DNA from: Candidatus Competibacteraceae bacterium
Lineage (GTDB): Bacteria > Pseudomonadota > Gammaproteobacteria > Competibacterales > Competibacteraceae
Direction: 5' to 3'
DNA: 64,000 bases
NCBI GenBank assembly: GCA_003989085.1
Contig: RXIV01000007.1
Coordinates: 1 to 64,000 of the forward strand
A program made the translations under genes and the position numbers. Numbering within the stretch: position 1 is the first letter of the stretch; each line of letters begins with the position of its first letter. Below, piece by piece: positions 48,902-56,644 of the stretch. The notes under the pieces are model-generated. The model was not told where the DNA came from. It did no database searches and saw nothing but the letters and a program-made list of their open reading frames with translations.

Positions 48902-49285
48902 ATGGGGATGGTCGGCCAGAAGATCCTCATCGTCGAGGACGACGACAGCCTGCGACCGGCGCTTGAACGCCTGCTGAACACCGCCGGCTGGCTGACCACG
49001 GCCTATTCCTCGGCGGAGGCGCTGCTGGCGGATGCCGCCGCCGGGGACGCCGCGTGCGTGGTCTGTGACCTGAAATTGCCGACGATGTCCGGTTTTGATC
49101 TGCTGGCCAAATGGCGCGGGCGAGCTGGGAGGCCACCGTTGATCCTGATGACCGCGTATGACACGCCGGGATTGGGCGAGGAGGCGGCGCGGTGCGGTGC
49201 GGCGGCTTACCTGTCCAAGCCGTTTCGCGGCACCGCGCTGCTGGAAGCCATCGACGCCGCGATCACATCCGCGAGGCCACGATGA
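48902..49285 (+). CDS. Stand-alone receiver domain (CheY-like)
   Basis: 127 residues, a single receiver domain: ILIVEDDDSLRPAL, Asp56 in VVCDLKLPTMSGFDLL, LILMTAYD and the Lys in YLSKPFRG. No output domain is present. It lies 253 bases after the FixJ-like gene, with no convincing gene between. It may act as a phosphate sink or second output of the same kinase. Confidence 0.85.
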   Translation: MGMVGQKILIVEDDDSLRPALERLLNTAGWLTTAYSSAEALLADAAAGDAACVVCDLKLPTMSGFDLLAKWRGRAGRPPLILMTAYDTPGLGEEAARCGAAAYLSKPFRGTALLEAIDAAITSARPR

Positions 49286-49398
49286 ACGCCCGCCACCCAT
49301 CCCGCGTCATTCTTCGATGCCTTCGCATCCAACCCTTACCCCAGTCCCGCAGATGGGCGCGGGAAGTTGATACCGCTTCTTAACCGGAGGATATGCTC

Positions 49399-51312
49399 AT
49401 GCCAGTCAACAAACGAACGCTCCCGAAAGCGCCTCTCGCGAGGGGAATCAAAGCTGCCTGCTCGGTCCTGGCCCTGACGGCCTGCCTGACTGTGGGTAGC
49501 GCCTGGGCCGCCGACCAGGGACCGCGCCACCACGCGCAGGGTCAGTACGACGCCGTCACCACCACCTATGGGGTGGTCGATGGCGATGAACTGGTCGTGA
49601 TCAGCGAGCGTTTCCAAGTCCCGCTGGACTCTCTGAAGGCGCAGAACAAGCTGACCTCGGAAGAGATCAAGCCCGGCCAGAAGCTGACCATTGGCAGTCC
49701 TGCCAGCGTGACCGGTGGCAAACCCAACATCCTGTTCATCGTCGGTGATGACGTCGGTGTAGGCGACCTCGGCCCCTACGGCGGCGGCGAAGGGCGCGGC
49801 ATGCCCACGCCCAACATCGACCGCATGGCGGCCGATGGAATGACCTTCTTTTCATTCTATGCCCAACCGAGCTGTACGCCGGGTCGAGCGGCGATGCAGA
49901 CTGGCCGGATTCCGAACCGCAGTGGCATGACGACGGTGGCCTTCCAGGGCCAGGGTGGTGGCTTGCCGAAAGCGGAATGGACCTTGGCTTCTGTCCTCAA
50001 GCAGGGCGGCTACCAGACCTACTTCACCGGCAAATGGCACCTTGGCGAGGCCGACTACGCGCTGCCCAACGCGCAGGGCTACGACGAGATGAAGTACGTC
50101 GGCCTGTACCACCTCAACGCCTACACCTACGGCGACCCGACCTGGTACCCGGACATGGACTCGGAGCTGCGCGACATGTTCAACAAGGTGACGATCGGGT
50201 CGCTGTCAGGCAAGGCGGGCGAGAAAGCGAAGGAGGACTTCAAGATCAACGGGCAGTACGTCAACGAACCTGGCAAGCCCGTCACATTGCACGGCGTGAC
50301 TTACCCGGACGGCGTGGTGGGCATCCCGTTCTTCGACGGTTACGTGGAGAAGGCGGCGATCGAATTCCTCGACAAGGCGGCGAAGGAGCCGGGCAAGCCG
50401 TTCTTCCTCAACGTCAACTTCATGAAAGTGCATCAACCGAACCTGCCGGCGCCGGAGTTCGAGCACAAGTCGATGTCGAAGAGCAAGTACGCCGACTCGA
50501 TGGTCGAATTTGACACGCGCGTTGGCCACATCATGGACAAGCTGCGCGAACTTGGCCTCGACCAGAACACGCTGGTCTTCTTCACCACCGATAACGGCGC
50601 CTGGCAGGATGTGTACCCGGACGCTGGCTACACGCCGTTCCGCGGCACCAAGGGTACGGTGCGTGAGGGCGGCAACCGGGTGCCGGCGATCGCTGTCTGG
50701 CCCGGAAAGATCAAGGCGGACGTGAAAAACCATGACATCGTCGGCGGCCTCGATCTAATGGCGACCTTCGCCTCGGTCGCGGGCGTGAAGCTGCCGGAAA
50801 AGGATCGCGAAGGCCAGCCGATCATCTTCGACAGCTACGACATAACACCGGTCTTGTTCGGCACTGGCAAGGACCCTCGCACCACCTGGTTCTACTTCAC
50901 GGAGAACGAACTGAGCCCCGGCGCGGTGCGTGCTGGCCACTATAAGGCGGTGTTCAATCTGCGCGGCGACGACGGCCAAGCGACCGGCGGTCTCGCGGTG
51001 GACTCCAATCTGGGTTGGAAAGGCCCGGAGAAATATGTCGCCACGGCACCCCAGATCTTCGACCTCTGGCAGGACCCGCAGGAGCGCTACGACATCTTCA
51101 TGAACAACTACACCGAGCATACCTGGACGCTGGTGACCTTCAACCAGGTGATGAAGGACCTGATGAAGACCTATGTCCAGTATCCGCCGCGCAAGCTTCA
51201 AAGCGAGGTCTACACCGGACCAATCACGATCTCGAATTATCAGAAATTCCAGTGGACTCGTGAGCAGTTAGGCAAGGGGGGCGTCGATCTCCCGATGCCG
51301 ACCGGGAATTGA
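49399..51312 (+). CDS. Exported sulfatase with N-terminal LysM domain
   Basis: About 637 residues. A signal peptide (ACSVLALTACLTVGSAWA) is followed by a LysM-type carbohydrate-binding domain (YGVVDGDELVVISERFQVPL, then KPGQKLTI). The sulfatase domain has NILFIVGDDVGVGDLG (metal Asp pair), the formylglycine motif CTPGR in PSCTPGRAAMQTGR, GKWHLGE and TTDNGAW. The Cys must be oxidised to formylglycine for activity. I prefer the ATG at 49399, eight bases after GGAGG, to the one at 49393. It probably acts in the periplasm on a sulfate ester of a glycan or aryl compound. Confidence 0.88.
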   Translation: MPVNKRTLPKAPLARGIKAACSVLALTACLTVGSAWAADQGPRHHAQGQYDAVTTTYGVVDGDELVVISERFQVPLDSLKAQNKLTSEEIKPGQKLTIGSPASVTGGKPNILFIVGDDVGVGDLGPYGGGEGRGMPTPNIDRMAADGMTFFSFYAQPSCTPGRAAMQTGRIPNRSGMTTVAFQGQGGGLPKAEWTLASVLKQGGYQTYFTGKWHLGEADYALPNAQGYDEMKYVGLYHLNAYTYGDPTWYPDMDSELRDMFNKVTIGSLSGKAGEKAKEDFKINGQYVNEPGKPVTLHGVTYPDGVVGIPFFDGYVEKAAIEFLDKAAKEPGKPFFLNVNFMKVHQPNLPAPEFEHKSMSKSKYADSMVEFDTRVGHIMDKLRELGLDQNTLVFFTTDNGAWQDVYPDAGYTPFRGTKGTVREGGNRVPAIAVWPGKIKADVKNHDIVGGLDLMATFASVAGVKLPEKDREGQPIIFDSYDITPVLFGTGKDPRTTWFYFTENELSPGAVRAGHYKAVFNLRGDDGQATGGLAVDSNLGWKGPEKYVATAPQIFDLWQDPQERYDIFMNNYTEHTWTLVTFNQVMKDLMKTYVQYPPRKLQSEVYTGPITISNYQKFQWTREQLGKGGVDLPMPTGN

Positions 51313-51450
51313 GCAAATGCCTCTCTCCCTTCGGAAGAGGGGTTAGGGGGTTTTGGTTTCGAGGACTGAGGAATCCAGTCCGTTCGAGTGTTGACGCGGG
51401 CTACTCCCTCCACGGGGTAGCCCGCAAGTTCATAGATAAAAGGGGAATTC
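51313..51450. other. Intergenic spacer with a small hairpin between sulfatase and phosphatase genes
   Basis: CCTCT (51320-51324) and AGAGG (51336-51340) bracket CTCCCTTCGGA, followed by GGTTAGGGGGTTTTGG. This resembles REP-like hairpins that are frequent between genes in G+C-rich gammaproteobacteria. It might slow read-through. No gene is supported here. Confidence 0.35.
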
Positions 51451-52455
51451 GTGAAACCAGGCAGCAGCAAACATATCCTCATCTGCATGGTCGCTAGCGT
51501 ACTCGCCTTCGCCGCGATGGCTGCTCGCGCCGCAGACCCCCTCCCTTCTTGGCGGGAAGGACCGGCCAAGCAAGCCATCGTGGCGTTTGTCGCCAAAGTG
51601 GCGAAGGAGCATTCGCCTGACTTCGTGCCAATCCCCGAGCGCATCGCCACGTTCGATAACGACGGCACGCTCTGGGCCGAGCAACCGATGTATTTCCAGC
51701 TTCTGTTCGCGCTCGACCGCGTGAAGGCGCTCGCGCCCCAGCATCCCGAATGGAAGGATCAGGAACCGTTCGCCTCTTTGCTCAAGGGCGATATGAAAGG
51801 TGTGCTGGAGGGTGGCGAGAAAGCCATCGCCGAGATCGTTATGGCCACCCATGCTGGGATGACCACGGCGGAATTCGAACAAACGGTGAAGGATTGGCTC
51901 GCCACGGCAAAACATCCTAAGACCGGCCGGCCTTATACCGAGATGGTGTACAAGCCGATGCTTGAACTGCTCGCCTATCTACGTGAAAACCATTTCAAAA
52001 CCTTCATCGTGTCCGGCGGGGGCATCGAGTTTATGCGGCCGTGGACCGAAAAAGTCTATGGCATCCCGCCCGAACAGGTGGTAGGCAGCAGCATCAAGAC
52101 GAAGTACGAACTGCGTAATGGCAAGCCGGTGCTGGTGCGTCTGCCTGAAATCAACTTTATCGACGACAAGGCTGGCAAACCGGTCGGCATCAATTCGCAC
52201 ATCGGCCGTCGACCCATCGCCGCGTTCGGCAATTCGGACGGCGACCAGCAGATGCTGGAGTGGACGCAAGCCGGCGGCGGCGCGCGGCTGATGATGCTGG
52301 TGCATCACGATGATGCCGAGCGCGAATGGGCCTACGGTGCGGCGTCAAAGATCGGTACGTTCAGCGACGCGCTCATGGCCGAGGCGAAGCAGCAAGGCTG
52401 GATCGTCATCAGCATGAAGAACGACTGGAAGCGGATCTTTGCCTTTGAGCCATAA
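51451..52455 (+). CDS. Exported HAD-family phosphatase
   Basis: 334 residues from a GTG start. A signal peptide (HILICMVASVLAFAAMAARA) precedes the HAD domain: FDNDGTLW with nucleophile Asp69 and Asp71, TFIVSGGGIEFM (motif II), a Lys near VGSSIKTKYE (motif III region) and AAFGNSDGDQQML (motif IV). It is predicted to be a periplasmic phosphomonoesterase. Its position after the sulfatase, with similar base composition, suggests that both release inorganic sulfate and phosphate from the same kind of organic matter. Confidence 0.85.
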   Translation: MKPGSSKHILICMVASVLAFAAMAARAADPLPSWREGPAKQAIVAFVAKVAKEHSPDFVPIPERIATFDNDGTLWAEQPMYFQLLFALDRVKALAPQHPEWKDQEPFASLLKGDMKGVLEGGEKAIAEIVMATHAGMTTAEFEQTVKDWLATAKHPKTGRPYTEMVYKPMLELLAYLRENHFKTFIVSGGGIEFMRPWTEKVYGIPPEQVVGSSIKTKYELRNGKPVLVRLPEINFIDDKAGKPVGINSHIGRRPIAAFGNSDGDQQMLEWTQAGGGARLMMLVHHDDAEREWAYGAASKIGTFSDALMAEAKQQGWIVISMKNDWKRIFAFEP

Positions 52456-52598
52456 GGTGCTGATTTCGGCATCACGTCCGCTGGTATACCGATGCTCGTT
52501 CCCCAGACCGACATCGTCGGCAAGGTTTCGCTTGCATCCGCATAGGTGTAACTTTGATGGGGTAGACCCAACAGTCCTGTCATTAGCCGCCACTTCTC

Positions 52599-53620
52599 TC
52601 AAGGCAAGGCCAGCCGAGTGCTCATGTCGAGCTCGAACCGTCCGTACGGATTGACGTGCTCCCAGATCAGCGGCGTCAGCGCCGCATAGTCGCGAGGGGT
52701 GAGCCTTCCCTGCCAATGCGGCTGCGCCAGCATCGTTTGGATCATCAGCGTGTTGATGTAGACCATGCATTCTGGATCAGGTGGAGGGCGAGCATGCTGA
52801 TCTCGTGGTCCTCGCGGCGGTTGCTCACCATCTCGCCGCGCCGGGCGAAGAAGACGAAATCGGTCGCTCCGTTCCACTGCTCGACCACGTTGAGTCCCTC
52901 GTTGATCTCACGCCGCAGGGCTTCGGAGTACAGGTAGCGGCACAGGAAGATGGTCTTGATGGCCTTTCCAAGCTCCGCCAGCGCCCTGTACATGGGGTGC
53001 TGCACGTTCTGCCGGGTGAATCGTCGCAGTGTCGCCTCGGTTTTGGCGGTCCCTTGGCGCAGTGCTGTCGTGTATTTGATCATCTGGTCGCACTACTGCC
53101 GGATCAGCTCCCAATCGATCGGTCGGGTCAGAACCAGTTGGAGATTCTTGTAGGCATCGGCCTTGCCAGTTTCCGGCCGGTACAGCTTCTGCGAGTGGAT
53201 AGCCTTCAGCCGAGGCGGCAGCTCGAAGCCGAGCAAGCGACAGAAGGCGAACGCGACCGTGCTCTGGCCGTGCGAATCGACGTACTGGCGGTCGACTTCC
53301 ATCTCGGTGCAATGATGGAGGACACCTTCAATCATCGAGGCGACCTCAGAGGAGGCCGGCGACTTCAGTTGGCTGTGGATACACAGCGACTTGCGCTCGA
53401 CGTGCCAGTAGATCATGACGCGCCGCGTCCACCATAGCGGACATGCCATTGTGTCGTTAGGTTCTGATCCCAGGCATCGAAATGCTTGGAGTCGGATGCG
53501 CAGGCCGTCGTCCCATCTCCCCAGATGGCCGGGTTGCGGGCATGTAGGGTTCCGTCGGCGATGATGGCAATGGCTCGGCGCATCGCCTCGATGTTGAGCC
53601 AGAGCCAGGCGGCGGAGGCG
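52599..53620 (-). pseudogene. Tn3-family transposase remnant (C-terminal half)
   Basis: Read leftwards from near 53600: [20 protein letters not shown] and [17 protein letters not shown], then a frameshift near 53415. Next come [38 protein letters not shown] and [18 protein letters not shown], then DWELIRQ and an in-frame stop at about 53094. [16 protein letters not shown] and [18 protein letters not shown] follow, with a second frameshift near 52770 before [15 protein letters not shown]. The stop is at 52599. Half the protein and the resolvase are absent, so it is dead. Confidence 0.88.
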
Positions 53621-53621
53621 G

Positions 53622-53941
53622 TTCCGGTGGAGGCCTTGCCGACGCTGCCGTTTGATCATCCGCAGATCGTGGAGAAAGCCATTGAGCGGCTGCGCGGGAA
53701 GGCGACCTATTCCTCGTTGCCGGCGTTTCTGTTGCCGTCGGAATTCACCATGAATGATCTGCACCACGTTTATCAGCAGACCATCGGGACGCGGCTGGAT
53801 CAGGCGTCATTCCGGCACAAGATTCTGAAGCAGGACATCATTGAACCGATGCCGAACCGGTTCCGGGGCGGGGCGCATCGTCCGGCCCAGTTGTATCGGC
53901 TGACCAGCCGGGCGCTGACCCCGTTCGAGCGGAAGATCTAG
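53622..53941 (+). pseudogene. Truncated NUDIX/NrtR-type regulator, C-terminal winged-helix part
   Basis: About 105 residues remain: [20 protein letters not shown], then [35 protein letters not shown] and HRPAQLYRLTSRAL. This is the DNA-binding C-terminal domain of NrtR-like proteins, whose N-terminal NUDIX-like domain senses ADP-ribose. The frame upstream of about 53622 is Tn3 transposase DNA read backwards, so the gene was cut by the transposon. There is no visible start of its own. Confidence 0.65.
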
Positions 53942-53958
53942 CGGCGGCCACTCATCAC

Positions 53959-54666
53959 TCAAGCAGTCGATTGCGTCACCGAGCGCGCGCGGTCGAGCCG
54001 GTTCCATTCGACGGTGCGCCGCCGCCAGTGATCGCCGATGTGCTGGATGAAATCTGGTCGGACAAGCTTGGCCCGGGCGATGAGCCACTCCAGAGACTCC
54101 TGGCGAATCACGATCCCCTCCAGGTGGTCAGCCTGGAACCGGCTAGACGCCGACTGAACCAGGGTTTCAAGCTCCGGGAGCGCCGTTTTTCCGCGGAACA
54201 GGGTCGGCGCCACGCTCAGCCCCAAGCTCCGCGCCAGCGCGTCTCGCCGAGCGGTACTCCAGAAGCAGCAGACGGAACGGTCGTAAACATCGAACACCAG
54301 AAACCAGTCGGGAAGATGGTCATAAGCCACCGAATGCCGGGCGGCGCACCACTCGCCAAACAGGATCAGGTTCTCACCCAGAGCATCGAAAAGTGCGTCC
54401 TCGCGTGCGTCGATCCAGTGACCCAGGCGTTCAAACTGACCCGCGTAGGGCGCGATCAGGTATTGCCCGCGATTTTGCGCCCACAACGTCCCATCAGGGC
54501 TGATCGAGAGGCCAAGGTTGGCCCCGTCGAGCTTTTCTTCAATGACGACCGCCTCCGCGAGCAGCGTTTGCGCCTCGGCGGGCGAAAGCACCTTGTCATC
54601 GCGCGGAGTTCCACTGCCGAGCCACGCAAGGTGCGGGGTATGGGGGAAGCGGAAGAAGTCGGTCAT
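53959..54666 (-). CDS. ATP-dependent RNA ligase family protein
   Basis: 235 residues with all the nucleotidyltransferase motifs of RNA ligases. Motif I is EKLDGANLG (AMP-accepting Lys45); motif III is LILFGEWCAARHS (about 101-112), IIIa is WFLVFDVYDR (121-130), IV is EGIVIRQ (183-189) and V is RAKLVRPDF (198-206). It should join RNA 5'-phosphate and 3'-hydroxyl ends or seal nicks. The ATG overlaps the PIN gene stop as ATGA. It is the last gene of the ATPase-PIN-ligase operon. No polynucleotide kinase partner is present. Confidence 0.87.
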   Translation of the reverse strand: MTDFFRFPHTPHLAWLGSGTPRDDKVLSPAEAQTLLAEAVVIEEKLDGANLGLSISPDGTLWAQNRGQYLIAPYAGQFERLGHWIDAREDALFDALGENLILFGEWCAARHSVAYDHLPDWFLVFDVYDRSVCCFWSTARRDALARSLGLSVAPTLFRGKTALPELETLVQSASSRFQADHLEGIVIRQESLEWLIARAKLVRPDFIQHIGDHWRRRTVEWNRLDRARSVTQSTA

Positions 54667-55190
54667 TTGCCGAGCTTCTCCTGATACTTGGCGAGCGACC
54701 ATTCGGGAATGAGCGGTTCCAGTTCGAGGCCCGCCGCCACCAGAGGGTCCGCCCAGCCGTGCCAGTCGCTATCTCCAGCAAACGCAATCGCGCATTCTCC
54801 ATACAGAAATCTCGCGTCCAGCGCGGCGGCCACCATTTTGCGATCAGCACGATCATGGACGACGGTCTGTAGCGGTTCGTCGAGGACGCCATCACCATTC
54901 TCGTCGTAAGGAACATCGGCTAGATCGACGGCGCAAGTGTCCCACTTGTGTCTCACCACCTGGCGACCAAAATCGTTGAAGCCCAGCTTGTTGCGGTATT
55001 CCTGTTCAATTTTGCCTTGTCCGTCGAGAACCAGACGGGAATTCGATGTACTGAATTGGTCCAGCCAAGTCCAAACCTGCATCCGCAACGCCGGGTCGCT
55101 GGGCGTCGCGTCCTTCGCCATCGGGGAATCCACATCCACAGCGCTGGCCGCGATCAAGACGTTGGTATCCACCACGTAGCGAGGCCTCAT
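54663..55190 (-). CDS. PIN-like nuclease
   Basis: 175 residues. The N-terminus MRPRYVVDTNVLIAAS is the first strand of a PIN domain with Asp8. A second acidic site lies in KIEQEYRNKL (Glu62/Glu64), then HDRADRKMVAAAL (Asp113/Asp116) and AGDSDW (Asp140/Asp142). These are the four acidic positions expected around the metal ions of a PIN ribonuclease. The ATG overlaps the ATPase stop (ATGA) and its stop overlaps the ligase ATG. It is not VapC-sized and has no VapB-like partner; the likely partner is the ATPase. Confidence 0.75.
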   Translation of the reverse strand: MRPRYVVDTNVLIAASAVDVDSPMAKDATPSDPALRMQVWTWLDQFSTSNSRLVLDGQGKIEQEYRNKLGFNDFGRQVVRHKWDTCAVDLADVPYDENGDGVLDEPLQTVVHDRADRKMVAAALDARFLYGECAIAFAGDSDWHGWADPLVAAGLELEPLIPEWSLAKYQEKLGK

Positions 55191-56497
55191 GCCGGGCGCG
55201 CCCGCTTTTGCCGTTCGAACATCAGCCGGGCCTGCTCCCGCGTTTCGCCGAGCGCATCGCCGAAAAACTGGTCCGGCCATTTCAGCACCCGGCCATAGGC
55301 ATCCAATTGAAGCTGCTTGAGAGCGGCGGCGGCACCATTGCGTTCGACGAAATAAAGGCGGCAATCGTCTACCCGAACCTGATCCCTTGCCACAAGAGTT
55401 TGCAGACGACGGAAGAGGTGCTCGGAGTGGGTCTCGACGATAAATTGCACCTGTCGCTGGCGACTGACCCCGACGAACAATTCGGCGAGTGCCGACTGCG
55501 CCAGTGGATGCAGGTGAATTTCTGGTTCTTCGAGCAACACAGTCGACCCAGGCTGGGCGAAAAAGGCCAGCGTTATCACCGGCAAGACTTGAGAAATACC
55601 GATCCCTACATCGCGCAGATTGGCGGCCACGCCATCTTTATGCACCACGATTTCATATCGTGTTGAATGGCCCAGTTGCCGGACTTCAAGCCGGTCGGCC
55701 ACCCCCATGCGCGCCAGCCATGAAGACACATCGTGGATCGTCTGCCCTGCCCCCTCGTCCCTGGAGCGAAGCAAGGCGCTCGCCAGGATCGCGTTGATGA
55801 CGCCAGCGCCGTCGATACCCAGTTCGCCCGGTTTGGACTTGTTCCAGACGTAATCCCGTTCAGGCTTGCGGCGCAGTGGCCCAAGATAAGCGATGCCCTC
55901 CAGTTCGCGCCGGATAGCAAGGCTGATGTCCTCGGCTGGCGGGCCTTCCATCGCGAGCAATTGAATGGCCTCGGCAGGCAGCGCAATCGAGCGTTCCGGT
56001 GCGTAAGCCCGACTCTTGCCGCGAGGCTGTAATTCCTCGTCGACGAAGAGGGAATAGGCGCCCTTGTCGCGTCGAACGGCGCGGAATTTATGCGGGCCGG
56101 TACACAGGATGAGTTCCTGAATGACAGCCGCTCCAGACGAGGTCATGCCGTAGATCGCCGTGAACTCGCCGCTATCCACTCGCTGCTTTCCATCAGGCTG
56201 GCTCCCTGGTGGTCGCTGAAACTGAAATCCGATTTCAAATTGACGCGGTGAGGCGCCGTGGGTCAGCACGTCATTGAAGTGACCGAAATTGAAATAATCA
56301 TTGACCTCGTCGCCTCCCAGATTGAGATGGATGCGGCGATCCGGCGAGGCGGCGGTTTGCTTGAGCAGCAGCAGCGCCTGCAATAGCGAAGATTTACCGG
56401 AGGAATTGGTTCCTAGGAGCATCGTGATGGGCGTTAACTCAACATCGATACGGTCTCGCCATGCCTTGAAGTTCTTGAGCGTCAATTTGGTAAACAT
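55187..56497 (-). CDS. AAA ATPase of the DUF3696/SMC-like (AAA_15) type
   Basis: 436 residues. KLTLKNFKAWRD and the Walker A GTNSSGKSSLLQ (about 29-40) mark an ABC/SMC-like ATPase. YLGPLRRKPERDY (205-216), the signature DVGIGISQVLP, Walker B TVLLEEPEIHLHP (about 319-331) and the switch His in ETHSEHLFRRL follow. The C-terminal YFVERNGAAA and WPDQFFGD are the DUF3696 region. No TOPRIM or coiled-coil arm of length is visible. AAGGAGTCCTCGCA precedes the ATG at 56497, which fixes the start. Such ATPases are common sensors in anti-phage systems. Confidence 0.85.
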   Translation of the reverse strand: MFTKLTLKNFKAWRDRIDVELTPITMLLGTNSSGKSSLLQALLLLKQTAASPDRRIHLNLGGDEVNDYFNFGHFNDVLTHGASPRQFEIGFQFQRPPGSQPDGKQRVDSGEFTAIYGMTSSGAAVIQELILCTGPHKFRAVRRDKGAYSLFVDEELQPRGKSRAYAPERSIALPAEAIQLLAMEGPPAEDISLAIRRELEGIAYLGPLRRKPERDYVWNKSKPGELGIDGAGVINAILASALLRSRDEGAGQTIHDVSSWLARMGVADRLEVRQLGHSTRYEIVVHKDGVAANLRDVGIGISQVLPVITLAFFAQPGSTVLLEEPEIHLHPLAQSALAELFVGVSRQRQVQFIVETHSEHLFRRLQTLVARDQVRVDDCRLYFVERNGAAAALKQLQLDAYGRVLKWPDQFFGDALGETREQARLMFERQKRARPA

Positions 56498-56644
56498 TGC
56501 GAGGACTCCTTGGAAGCTATCTAAAAACCCACTTATTAATCTGCATGATAGTGGAGCCAGATGAAAACCTGCTAGAAGCTGGTTCACGTTGAATTTTTGT
56601 TCAAAATCAATGGCAATTTTTGCGACAGTATCTCAGTATCCCCC
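56498..56644 (-). promoter_or_regulatory. Upstream region of the ATPase-PIN-ligase operon
   Basis: This A+T-rich 147-base gap separates the operon from nifA, which reads in the same direction. It contains the inverted repeat TTGAA-N6-TTCAA at 56589-56604, a possible operator, and the ribosome site of the ATPase gene. No clear -10/-35 pair is evident and no terminator for nifA is obvious. Confidence 0.3.

Noticed and set aside
53971-54684. 237-codon plus-strand ORF opposite the RNA ligase gene
   Set aside because: It has no motif or ribosome site, while the opposite frame carries all ligase motifs.
55187-56497. Assignment of the ATPase gene to PARIS, Septu or OLD/Gabija systems
   Set aside because: No TOPRIM, HNH or helicase partner is present; the neighbours are a PIN protein and an RNA ligase, and the ATPase carries a DUF3696 tail.
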